A DNA stretch of 15,396 bases from a bacterium (GTDB lineage: Bacteria; UBP14; UBA6098; JAFGQG01). The DNA lies in assembly GCA_016930435.1 (NCBI GenBank), contig JAFGGQ010000170.1, positions 1 to 15,396 of the forward strand. The letters run 5' to 3'. The position numbers and the translations under genes are program-made. Below are positions 7,443 to 15,058 of the stretch, one piece after another (within the stretch, counting starts at the first letter, position 1; every line of letters starts with the position of its first letter). Under the pieces are notes generated by a model, which was given only the letters and a program-made list of their open reading frames with translations, had not been told where the DNA came from and made no database searches.

Positions 7443-7717
7443 CCTTCCTCCCCACTTGCGGCCAGGATTGCCGCCTCAGTACGCGCCTGAATTACAAAAT
7501 CAAGGGCGCCATCATCGATAACCTTTACCTTTGCATCCTGTATTCCAAATTCCTTTATTTTGCCCTTAATACTTGCCAGGATTGCCTTTCCAAACAGGGC
7601 TTTCTGAGAACTCGTAAGCTCAACCTCGATACCTCCGCCCTCCTTGCCCGGAGCAAGCTCGATATAAATATCTCCTTTGCTCTGCCGGCCCGTAGAGGAA
7701 CACCTTATTAATTTCAT
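7439..7717 (-). CDS. citD: Citrate lyase acyl carrier protein (gamma subunit)
   Basis: A 92-residue CitD-type acyl carrier protein. In citrate lyase it carries a phosphoribosyl-dephospho-CoA arm on a serine near residue 14 and shuttles the acetyl or citryl group between CitF and CitE. Recognisable segments are KGDIYIELAP near 14-23, the ALFGKAI segment, and DDGALDFVIQARTEAAI near the C-terminus, which is the most diagnostic part (compare DKGALDCILRARLEA in E. coli). The start at the ATG 7717 is preferred over a GTG at 7723, because the GTG falls inside the Shine-Dalgarno site AAGGAG. An ungapped comparison with E. coli CitD puts Lys14 at the modified serine position, with Ser13 next to it, so the attachment site may be shifted. 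It begins 11 bases after rpoD stops. Confidence 0.87.
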   Translation of the reverse strand: MKLIRCSSTGRQSKGDIYIELAPGKEGGGIEVELTSSQKALFGKAILASIKGKIKEFGIQDAKVKVIDDGALDFVIQARTEAAILAASGEEG

Positions 7718-7722
7718 ACCCA

Positions 7723-7728
7723 CTCCTT
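7723..7728 (-). promoter_or_regulatory. Ribosome binding site deciding the citD start
   Basis: The minus strand reads AAGGAG with five bases to the ATG at 7717. The alternative GTG start at 7723 would overlap this site and is therefore unlikely. Confidence 0.75.
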
Positions 7729-9378
7729 TTAATTTAGAATAGGTTGTCTTAGTTTTTTCAAAGCATTGGATTCGATCTGCCTGATCCTCTCCCGGGAAAC
7801 TCCCATCATATTGCCAATCTCGGAAAGGGTGCGTATTTTACCATCTACCATACCGTACCGGAGAATAATAACCTGTTTTTCCTGGGAGGGCAAGGTCTGG
7901 ATAGCGCGGTTCAACTCAGTTCTCATCAGATAAATACTAACATTTCGCTGTGGGGAATCGGTTCCTTCGTCCTCCAGAACATCAAGGAGGTTAAATCCAT
8001 CCTCCCCCAGTGAGGCGTCCAGGGATGTGGTGCTCAGCATTGCCCTGCGTATATCTTCCACCTGCTTATCTGACAACTCCAGTGCTTCTGCTATCTCTTC
8101 CAGAGTGGGCTCCCTGTGTAACTCCTGAACAAGTTCCCGCTTCTTGATGGCAACCTTTTTCATCAGCAAATTCAGATGAGCCGGGATCCTTATGGTCTTT
8201 GATTTTCCGGAAATCAGTTCATTGATAGCCTGTCTTATCCACCACACCGCATAGCTTCCGAAGCGGAATCCGCGGTCCGGGTCGAATCGCTCTACAGCCT
8301 CCACCAACCCCTTGTTGCCTTCCTGAATGAGATCCAGGAAATCCACCCCTTGCCCCGTAAATTCCTTAGCAACCTTGATTACGAATTTAATATTCCCCTC
8401 TATTAAACGGGTTCGATTCTCCTTGAAATCATTCCATAAGTCATCAATCTTACTATACTCATCAATTAACTTGTCGATTGGGATAAGGGCCATCGCGCAC
8501 AATTCCCGGCGAGCATGGCGGCGACTTTGAACCTTCTTCGCCGATTCCTGAAAAACCGATTTTGCCATCTCCTGGAAAGCCTTAAAACGCTCCTGACTGA
8601 CATGATCATCGTTCATGTCCTCAACCAGATTCAAAAAGCTCTCCTCCCCGATCTGGCAGAAATCAAGGGGGATACTGACCTCACCAATGGTTACATAGTA
8701 GGTCATCAATATCTCTTTGATTGGTGGAATGAAACGGATCAGTGAAGGTGAAAATAGCTTTAACTTGGAAAGTTCCCGTGAGATATTCTTCATGATCTTA
8801 TTCTTCTTATTTAAAACCGCCTTATTCTCCTCGTCCTCATTGATCACTTCTGTACATAAACTCAGAAGAACATCGAAGTGTTCTCTAATTTTATCGAGTA
8901 TCTGAGAGACCTGTTTTCTCTGTTCCACTACCATGCCCTTAACCGATTCATCGACATGATCCAGAACAAATTCGTCCCCGAATGATCCGCCCAGACGGAT
9001 GTTCTGCTCGATAAACTCCTGATCAAACGACAGGAGAGTCCCTATGGTCAAACTGGAAAGAGAAATCAGGTCCTGGATCTTTTTCATTGTACTGAACATT
9101 TTCAGGGCCGCTTCCTGCTCATCCTCCTTTTCCAGAATCCGAGCATCTTTAATCTCATCAAGATACAGACGGAGAAGATCCCCTTTGGGTTTTTTACCAG
9201 CAGTATCGTAAATGATCTCTTTTCCCGCATCCTTCAAATATTTGACAACTTCGCTTAATGATATTTCTTCCTCAAATTCCTGGATAGCGTTTTTTATAGC
9301 TGATAGCTTTACGGAATCGGAATCATCCATCAGTTCGATTATATAGGAAAAAATATCCTTGTTATTCTCCACGGCCAT
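7729..9378 (-). CDS. rpoD: RNA polymerase primary sigma factor (sigma-70/RpoD)
   Basis: A 549-residue primary-type sigma factor that directs RNA polymerase to housekeeping promoters. In order there is a region-1.1-like helical start (about 5-60), region 1.2 (GDLLRLYLDEIKDARILEKEDE, 66-87), a long non-conserved helical stretch (about 100-310), region 2 (LIEGNIKFVIKVAKEF, then DFLDLIQEGNKGLVEAVERF, then WWIRQAI at 379-385), region 3 (KTIRIPAHL onward) and region 4 with the helix-turn-helix SEIGNMMGVSRERIRQIE at 519-536. Region 4.2 is canonical. Region 2.4/3.0 departs from E. coli at promoter-contact positions: T440 and R441 become N386 and E387, and E458 becomes L404. The start has AGGAA about ten bases upstream and overlaps the dnaG end by 17 bases, the classic macromolecular-synthesis arrangement. 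Confidence 0.96.
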   Translation of the reverse strand: MAVENNKDIFSYIIELMDDSDSVKLSAIKNAIQEFEEEISLSEVVKYLKDAGKEIIYDTAGKKPKGDLLRLYLDEIKDARILEKEDEQEAALKMFSTMKKIQDLISLSSLTIGTLLSFDQEFIEQNIRLGGSFGDEFVLDHVDESVKGMVVEQRKQVSQILDKIREHFDVLLSLCTEVINEDEENKAVLNKKNKIMKNISRELSKLKLFSPSLIRFIPPIKEILMTYYVTIGEVSIPLDFCQIGEESFLNLVEDMNDDHVSQERFKAFQEMAKSVFQESAKKVQSRRHARRELCAMALIPIDKLIDEYSKIDDLWNDFKENRTRLIEGNIKFVIKVAKEFTGQGVDFLDLIQEGNKGLVEAVERFDPDRGFRFGSYAVWWIRQAINELISGKSKTIRIPAHLNLLMKKVAIKKRELVQELHREPTLEEIAEALELSDKQVEDIRRAMLSTTSLDASLGEDGFNLLDVLEDEGTDSPQRNVSIYLMRTELNRAIQTLPSQEKQVIILRYGMVDGKIRTLSEIGNMMGVSRERIRQIESNALKKLRQPILN

Positions 9379-11188
9379 CAGTGATTTCCTTTCTTTGTTT
9401 ATATAAATTCATCAACTCTAAAGTGAGTTTTTCCGCTTTTTCCTTATCCTGTTTTTGTTCGCATTCCCTCAATTGGTTAGAAAGCTTCTGAATAGACCTT
9501 TTAACACGGGATTCCATCAGTTTTGCCAACAAACCTTCAAAATGGTTTTTAACTCCCATATCCTTGAACTTAAACAAGCTCTCCGCAATAAAGCCTCTGA
9601 TCTCGGTGTCCTGCAGTGAACTGCAAAGATCATTAAAGCCCACCTTTCCAGTCTTCTCATATATAACAACCAAGTTATCGAAAATTCCGGGATAGTCTAT
9701 AAAAATATCAAAGTATTGTTTTTTATCAATATTTTTAAGGTAATTATTATCGTGCAACAGAATCGCACAAAATTCCAATTCAGTACGTTGTTGGGGGGTA
9801 AATTTGAATTTGCCATGATCTTCAGTCCTGGAAATGTCCTTTATATTGCTTGTATTTCGGGTTCGCCGCTTCATATTGTTGACCTTATCGATGATGAGAT
9901 TATCAGGAATAATCAGCATAGAAGCCAATTTGTGAATATATACCCGGAGTTTCAGGGGATCTGAGATATGGGCAAGGTATTCGGAGATGGTCTCTGCAAT
10001 TTTAATTTTATTTTCGGGGGTATCCGGATTAATCTTTTCAGATATTTTACTAAAAAGCATATCAAACCAACTGGGGGCCTGTTCTAAAAGTTGGTGAATT
10101 TCATCAGTGCCCTTGTTTTGAATGTATGAAGCCGGGTCTTCACCTGCGGGAAGGATGGAGCACTTAACATCAAAACCTGCATCTAATAGTATGGGGATAG
10201 TGCGCATGGTGGCGTTAATCCCTGCCTCGTCCCCATCGAACAGTGTAATAGCCTGATTGGCATAGCGATGGAGGAAGGAAGCCTGGTGCTCGGTAAAGGC
10301 CGTCCCGCAGGAAGCGGCGACATTCCTGATATTAGCTTGCCATAACGCCATTAAATCCGTGTACCCTTCCACCAGAATTACCGTTTCCTTCTGGCGAATG
10401 TATTCTCTGGTCAGCCAGATCCCGTAAATGATACGGCTTTTTTGATATACCGGACTTTCCGGTGAATTAACGTACTTAACTTCGCTCTTTAAATCATCGA
10501 ATTCCCGGCCGGCAAAACCCAACACCCTTTTACCGGTACCAATAATAGGGAAGATAATTCTTCCCCGGAAAGCATCGTAGAACCCACCCATGTCCTTTTT
10601 CCTCAGTAACCCTACTTTTAGGAAGGGTTCGATGGCCATTTTATCCCGCGAAACAGCATTAGAGAGCGAATCCCAACGCGGGGGCGCATATCCGACAGAG
10701 AAGGCTTTAATAGTATCCCTGTTCAAACCCCTTTGATCAAAGTAGGCAAATACCTTTTCTCCCAGAGGCTTATCTAAATAACCCTGAAAAACCATGCATG
10801 CAAATTCATTAGCCTTGTAAAGCTCATCCAGAAAGTCCCCTCTAAATGAAGAATCCCTCCTCCGAGGAAGAGGGATTCCTGCTTCTTTGGCAAGCTGTTC
10901 TACTGCTTCCGGGAAACTAATGGATTCTTTCTCCATCAGGAATGAAAAAATATTACCACCTTTTCCGCATCCAAAACAGTGATATAATCCTCGACTTGGG
11001 TCAACCGAAAAACTAGGAGTATTTTCAGAGTGAAAGGGACATAATCCTAAATATTGCTTGCCTCTTTTTTTTAGGGTAGTGTACCTGTTAACCAGCTCAA
11101 CGAAATCGATAGCATCCTGAATTTTCTGGATGAATGCCTGCGAATACCCGTCTCCCAGCCTCTCGGTGGAATTCCTATTATTAGTCAT
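9362..11188 (-). CDS. dnaG: DNA primase
   Basis: A 608-residue primase that makes RNA primers for DNA replication. The N-terminal CHC2 zinc domain is intact with C50, H53, C71 and C74 (CPFH ... YHCFGCG). The RNA-polymerase core carries FRGRIIFPI near 207-215 and a Toprim fold with E274 (ILVEGYTD) and D318/D320 (LFDGDEAG), the metal-binding acidic residues. The region after about 440 is a divergent helical helicase-interacting domain ending in a charged coiled stretch. Length is normal. The ATG overlaps the last eight bases of the ferredoxin gene, and its Shine-Dalgarno sequence (AGAGGAGG) lies inside the Glu-Glu codons of that gene, very close to the ATG. rpoD follows with a 17-base overlap, so primase and sigma factor are made from one message. 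Confidence 0.97.
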   Translation of the reverse strand: MTNNRNSTERLGDGYSQAFIQKIQDAIDFVELVNRYTTLKKRGKQYLGLCPFHSENTPSFSVDPSRGLYHCFGCGKGGNIFSFLMEKESISFPEAVEQLAKEAGIPLPRRRDSSFRGDFLDELYKANEFACMVFQGYLDKPLGEKVFAYFDQRGLNRDTIKAFSVGYAPPRWDSLSNAVSRDKMAIEPFLKVGLLRKKDMGGFYDAFRGRIIFPIIGTGKRVLGFAGREFDDLKSEVKYVNSPESPVYQKSRIIYGIWLTREYIRQKETVILVEGYTDLMALWQANIRNVAASCGTAFTEHQASFLHRYANQAITLFDGDEAGINATMRTIPILLDAGFDVKCSILPAGEDPASYIQNKGTDEIHQLLEQAPSWFDMLFSKISEKINPDTPENKIKIAETISEYLAHISDPLKLRVYIHKLASMLIIPDNLIIDKVNNMKRRTRNTSNIKDISRTEDHGKFKFTPQQRTELEFCAILLHDNNYLKNIDKKQYFDIFIDYPGIFDNLVVIYEKTGKVGFNDLCSSLQDTEIRGFIAESLFKFKDMGVKNHFEGLLAKLMESRVKRSIQKLSNQLRECEQKQDKEKAEKLTLELMNLYKQRKEITDGRGE

Positions 11189-11375
11189 CCTCCTCTATAA
11201 TGATGGCTTCGGTAGGGCAGGATTCAGCCGCTTCTTCGCAACATTCAGAGGTCTCACAATTTTCAGGGTGTGCCGCAACCGTTTTGCCTTCATCAGTTTC
11301 CTCGAAAACATCCGGGCAAATTTCAATACATACTCCGCAAGAAATGCAAAGATCTTCATCAACCTTGACTCTCAT
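11181..11375 (-). CDS. Monocluster [4Fe-4S] ferredoxin
   Basis: A 64-residue acidic ferredoxin very like the Thermotoga maritima type. The cluster ligands are C10, C13, C16 (CISCGVC) and C53 (ESCPTEAI). C20 and one of C45/C46 would correspond to the disulfide pair of the Thermotoga protein. C40 and the extra adjacent Cys are additional. It would carry single low-potential electrons in the cytoplasm of an anaerobe. The start is placed at the ATG 11375, with AAAGGAGG five bases upstream; a longer in-frame reading frame to 11396 lacks this support. It is the first gene of the minus-strand operon, and its last codons overlap the dnaG start by eight bases. The redox partner is not visible in the window. 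Confidence 0.95.
   Translation of the reverse strand: MRVKVDEDLCISCGVCIEICPDVFEETDEGKTVAAHPENCETSECCEEAAESCPTEAIIIEEDD
11189..11196 (-). promoter_or_regulatory. dnaG ribosome binding site nested in the ferredoxin coding sequence
   Basis: The minus strand reads AGAGGAGG directly before the dnaG ATG at 11188. The same bases encode part of the acidic ferredoxin C-terminus (Glu-Glu-Asp-Asp). Spacing is short, so terminating ferredoxin ribosomes may help re-initiation on dnaG. Confidence 0.6.
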
Positions 11376-11380
11376 TCTTT

Positions 11381-11388
11381 CCTCCTTT
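11381..11388 (-). promoter_or_regulatory. Ferredoxin ribosome binding site
   Basis: The minus strand reads AAAGGAGG, five bases before the ATG at 11375. It is one of the strongest Shine-Dalgarno sites in the window, and it sets the start at MRVKVD rather than at the upstream in-frame codon. Confidence 0.8.
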
Positions 11389-11533
11389 CTAAACAATCAT
11401 CATTTTTGATCGTCATTTTCCTACAAATAATTGATAGAGTAAACTAAAAGTATTCATAATTTTGTAAAGAAAAAAATTTAAAAAAATTATTTATTTTAAT
11501 GACTCAAAAAAGTCCCGGCAAGAATACGGCAAA
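11389..11533 (-). other. A/T-rich intergenic region: 3' end of the C25 gene and leader of the ferredoxin operon
   Basis: About 145 bases between the stop of the C25-family gene and the ferredoxin ribosome binding site. It holds several long A/T runs. The only hairpin near the C25 stop is a four-base stem (GACT/AGTC at 11501-11514, loop of six). It is followed on the minus strand by T-rich sequence, which is too weak to call a clear intrinsic terminator. The region must hold the promoter of the ferredoxin-led operon unless that operon is read through from the C25 gene. Confidence 0.5.
11441..11468 (-). promoter_or_regulatory. Possible promoter of the ferredoxin-dnaG-rpoD operon
   Basis: On the minus strand TTTACA (11463-11468, five of six to TTGACA) is followed after 16 bases by TAGTTT (11441-11446, three of six to TATAAT). 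Transcription would start about 55 bases before the ferredoxin ATG. The -10 match is poor and the region is very A/T-rich, so other placements are possible. Confidence 0.25.
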
Positions 11534-14500
11534 TTAGCGTAGAAGCAGCATTTTGTGGGATTCGCAGAAACTCCCGAAACGGATCTTGTAAAGATAAATT
11601 CCACTGGATACAGATGAACCACCCTGGTCCTTGCCGTCCCAGTTGATTTCCATCAAGACCGGTAATATATCGATTTTCTCGAAGACACTGCGGACAATTT
11701 TGCCATCAATGCTATAAATATGGAGTTCCATGAATTCCGGTTGTTGTCCTGGTGTCAAAGGAAGCTGAACCTTTACATTTGTTGATGCATTGAATGGATT
11801 GGGATAATTAGAATATACCCTGAATTTAACTGGAAGCAACTTATCATCTATACCTGTCGTCGAAATAACCTGGAAAGGAATGTAGGATACATTTACATAA
11901 GTACTGTCGTTGGCATAGATATAGAGGGGAAGATGAATGACGGTATCCGCGCTGAGCAGGGAATCGATGATAACAACGTACGGGTGGGAGAAATTAAACC
12001 TCATACTGTCCACTTCCAGGTCTCCATAATTAACCAGGGAATCCTGTACACGGATACCGTAGAAGGGTGAACATAGTTTAGTCCGGGTATCCAGAGCCTG
12101 ATGCGTGCCGCTATTAATGAGCCCAACAATCAAATCCACCTCTTCCCCATTTTCAGCTATCCCATTATTATTTCCCGCCCTAAAATCATCGATAGTACAG
12201 GTATTGTAATGGATCCAGGGTGCATCTGATATGTTTGGCGGAATAGTGGTGAATTTTATGGCCCGTTCATTAGTGACAGGCGCGCCCCCAGGTATATATT
12301 CGTCATCAAAGAAATATTGCAAGCCATCGGTTCCGGTCAGGTTTTCAATGCCAATGCACGCCCCATCGACTACCCCTACTGAATTATAGAGAAAAACTAT
12401 CTCACCATCACCGGTTGGAGTTGGATAGTAAACGGGATCATATAGTATAACCTGAAAGGTTTCCCGCCGTGTATCGGCCCAGTGCGTAACATTTTTAAAT
12501 TCCATTATCCAGCGGTGATTGAGAGTGTCATAGTATTGATATATATCCCCATCGGAGCTGGGATCCAAATCATCCCAGAATGGCGCAAGGAGGTTCTGAG
12601 GGGAACTGTTAGTAGGAATTGGATAAGGTGTTCCGAACCGGTGTGTGGAGCGGTTCAATTCTAAGAACCCATTAGAACATATCCCTATAGAATGAAAGGA
12701 ATTGCCGTAATACCTGAAATCGAATGGTAATTCCAAGTTTACGGTATCTGCATCCTCGTTAGTAATCTCGGAGATTATTTCTCCAGGGCTGGTATAATCT
12801 CCGATTTCAAACCAGTTATATTCCGGAGCCGGGCTGAACTCGGTATCGGTATTATCGTATGCCCAATACCCGTAAGCATCCGGACCGGATGGGTCAGTGC
12901 CGGCTAAGGGGCGGATCTGGAGCTCGAAAAATAAGGTATCCTGGTAATTATACGCTCCTCCCTCCCCGGTGACCATAAAAATAAACTGGGCTTCCGAACC
13001 TGCTGGAGTGGATGGATTAATGTAGAGCAGGAAAGGATGTTCATCATTCGAGCAATAAGTTTCACCAGGGGCTTCACCAAATAAGACTTCGGAATCAGCA
13101 ACTTCTACATAAGGGTTCAAGCTGCGTAAAATCCCCTCTACGGCATCCAAACCACTCAATCCGGAATTATATAATCTTAATACAAAAAAGACCTCTTCAC
13201 CCGGATCTACCAATCCGTTTCCATTTCCCCTGGGTGGCAGGTCGTTGACGACGTAGGAAAAAAACTCCAATACCGCAGTGACCACGGCAAGCGGAGGCAA
13301 ATTACTTATCCACCTGTTGCCTATTGTATCATAGGCTTCCAAAGAAAGCTGAAAGTGTTCTCCATTTGGGATGCCGGAGTGAACAAAAACGGTATAGAAG
13401 CAGGAGGACCCGACGGGTTCCATATAGGGGATGTTCCCAAAGAAACACAGGGAATCGAAAATAGTAGTCCGGCTGTCAAGAGAACTTACTATAACGTTAA
13501 CCTCCTCGGCAATATCCATGCCGAAGTTCCTGACTACTGGTTGCAGGTAGATCAGCTCCCCGGGATTAATATAACCGTCATTGTTACCCCCAATACTGTC
13601 GCTGAAAGTATAATCGCAATAGACGACATAAGCTCCTTCGGCAAATACGGCAATTTTCGCCTGGTATGGAATACAATTAGGGGAGGTAACCGTGATCAAC
13701 ATGGAATCTATACGGCTAATTGAAATGCTGAGGCTTACTTCTCCTGAAGAATCAGTATAACCATATTCGTAGAGAACAGTATCCATCATAACGCAGACCA
13801 GGGCATCCGGGACCGGTTCCCCGTGGTAACGGACATTCACTTCAAACTCGCTGTGACCGAAGGGCGCCACCGGAAGGTGTTCGACGGTCAGGGAGTGGGG
13901 TACATGGGTCCAGATATTCAATTCCGGGTCACCGATAGCGGAGAAACCCCTGTATTCCTGCTGATTTCTTGAATCGGGTTCAAGGTAAACAAGTTGCCTT
14001 CCCCCTTCAACGCAGGCTCCAAAAGTAAACAGGTTATCTTCATACAAAGTCCGGAAAAAGCCTTTGAAAAGGGCGCTGCGCAAGTTCGCCCCTCCTCCGA
14101 GGGTTGTAGTCGTAGCGCAAAAAGCTATTCCCCCTTTGGGATTGGTTGGTGTTCCTGCCCTTAACCAGTCGTGACTGATATCATAGGATAAAGCCATGTG
14201 GCAGCTTGGAGATACCACTACGGGAAGCATATAGCCGTTATCCAGACCATAGGGGTCTAATTCAAAAGGCCACCACCAATTGCCTACTGCCTGTCCCCGA
14301 TAAGTTACAAAAGCCCGGCCATCGTTTATTGCATACAGGAGATCATCCGAGTCGTCGGTATACCGTGAAAGCTGGTCAATGACCAGGTAACCTTCATCAT
14401 CCCAAAATGCAGCGGCCAAATCGGCATCACTCCAGTAAAGAGCATCATCGAGGGGGTCATCATCCTCGCGAACCATGGTCAAACCTTTTAAATACCAAAG

Positions 14501-15019
14501 CGTATCCGCCATATAAGGGGTCTTCTCGTAATTCAATATCTTGCTCACCATTGTCTGTAATTGGATAAGATTATCCGCGGGTAATCTCCCCGGAATTATC
14601 TCATTGAATATATCACCATCAAAATTCGTATAGTAATTATCCGTGCTGACTGAGCCTTCAGTCCCGTACGGGATGTACCCGAATCCCGCTGCGATGAGCA
14701 AATATTCCGGGGGCACTTCCCAGTTTAGATAGGCGTTCTGCACGTAATTCTTGATCTGTGCGGAAGATGAACCGGTCTCGGAAAGCCGGGCTATTTTACA
14801 TTGCATCCCCTTTTGGTGTTTCCATTCTGCAAGCGGTAAGATCGCATCATACAGGGCATCGGGAACAACTATCAGATATCGGGCTCCTTCACCTGCCAGG
14901 CTGACCCCGCGTGGGTGTTCACTTGACCTTTTCAGGACTAAATCATCGTGAGAATAACAAAAGCCCACAAGGATAAACAATATCAGTATCCAAAGACCCA
15001 TATAGCTATGTTTTTTCAT
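11534..15019 (-). CDS. Secreted C25-family (gingipain-like) multi-domain protein with T9SS-type sorting tail
   Basis: A 1161-residue exported protein. A Lys-Lys start followed by a hydrophobic stretch (GLWILILFILVGF) forms a signal peptide; no proper lipobox is present. Residues about 45-375 are a C25 peptidase-like domain: YLIVVPDA, STDNYYTNFDGD with GRLP, TYRGQAVGNWW near 239-249, VVVSPSCHMAL near 267-277, and GFSAIGDPELNIW near 358-370. The expected catalytic His of the GHG motif is Gln243, while the Cys (C273) is present. Then come Ig-like segments with two Asn-Gly loops (477-489, 598-609), a nidogen-like domain (about 735-925), a third loop (948-960), and a sorting tail from about 1067 (YSNYPNPFN ... 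SGIYLYKI ... KMLLLR). The ATG at 15019 is chosen over a TTG at 15055 because the signal peptide then starts correctly. It may bind or cleave surface protein or be an inactive relative. Confidence 0.88.
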   Translation of the reverse strand: MKKHSYMGLWILILFILVGFCYSHDDLVLKRSSEHPRGVSLAGEGARYLIVVPDALYDAILPLAEWKHQKGMQCKIARLSETGSSSAQIKNYVQNAYLNWEVPPEYLLIAAGFGYIPYGTEGSVSTDNYYTNFDGDIFNEIIPGRLPADNLIQLQTMVSKILNYEKTPYMADTLWYLKGLTMVREDDDPLDDALYWSDADLAAAFWDDEGYLVIDQLSRYTDDSDDLLYAINDGRAFVTYRGQAVGNWWWPFELDPYGLDNGYMLPVVVSPSCHMALSYDISHDWLRAGTPTNPKGGIAFCATTTTLGGGANLRSALFKGFFRTLYEDNLFTFGACVEGGRQLVYLEPDSRNQQEYRGFSAIGDPELNIWTHVPHSLTVEHLPVAPFGHSEFEVNVRYHGEPVPDALVCVMMDTVLYEYGYTDSSGEVSLSISISRIDSMLITVTSPNCIPYQAKIAVFAEGAYVVYCDYTFSDSIGGNNDGYINPGELIYLQPVVRNFGMDIAEEVNVIVSSLDSRTTIFDSLCFFGNIPYMEPVGSSCFYTVFVHSGIPNGEHFQLSLEAYDTIGNRWISNLPPLAVVTAVLEFFSYVVNDLPPRGNGNGLVDPGEEVFFVLRLYNSGLSGLDAVEGILRSLNPYVEVADSEVLFGEAPGETYCSNDEHPFLLYINPSTPAGSEAQFIFMVTGEGGAYNYQDTLFFELQIRPLAGTDPSGPDAYGYWAYDNTDTEFSPAPEYNWFEIGDYTSPGEIISEITNEDADTVNLELPFDFRYYGNSFHSIGICSNGFLELNRSTHRFGTPYPIPTNSSPQNLLAPFWDDLDPSSDGDIYQYYDTLNHRWIMEFKNVTHWADTRRETFQVILYDPVYYPTPTGDGEIVFLYNSVGVVDGACIGIENLTGTDGLQYFFDDEYIPGGAPVTNERAIKFTTIPPNISDAPWIHYNTCTIDDFRAGNNNGIAENGEEVDLIVGLINSGTHQALDTRTKLCSPFYGIRVQDSLVNYGDLEVDSMRFNFSHPYVVIIDSLLSADTVIHLPLYIYANDSTYVNVSYIPFQVISTTGIDDKLLPVKFRVYSNYPNPFNASTNVKVQLPLTPGQQPEFMELHIYSIDGKIVRSVFEKIDILPVLMEINWDGKDQGGSSVSSGIYLYKIRFGSFCESHKMLLLR

Positions 15020-15058
15020 AACCTTGTAATTTAAGTACTTCAATCTGTTACGCAAGTT

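Noticed and set aside
11501-11514. Hairpin GACT-loop-AGTC after the C25 gene as an intrinsic terminator
   Set aside because: A four-base stem is too short, and no clean T-run follows directly; recorded only as part of the intergenic region.
13355-13723. A 122-residue plus-strand open frame inside the C25-family gene
   Set aside because: It is antisense to a clearly conserved protein, has no recognisable domain, and is explained by the codon use of the real gene.
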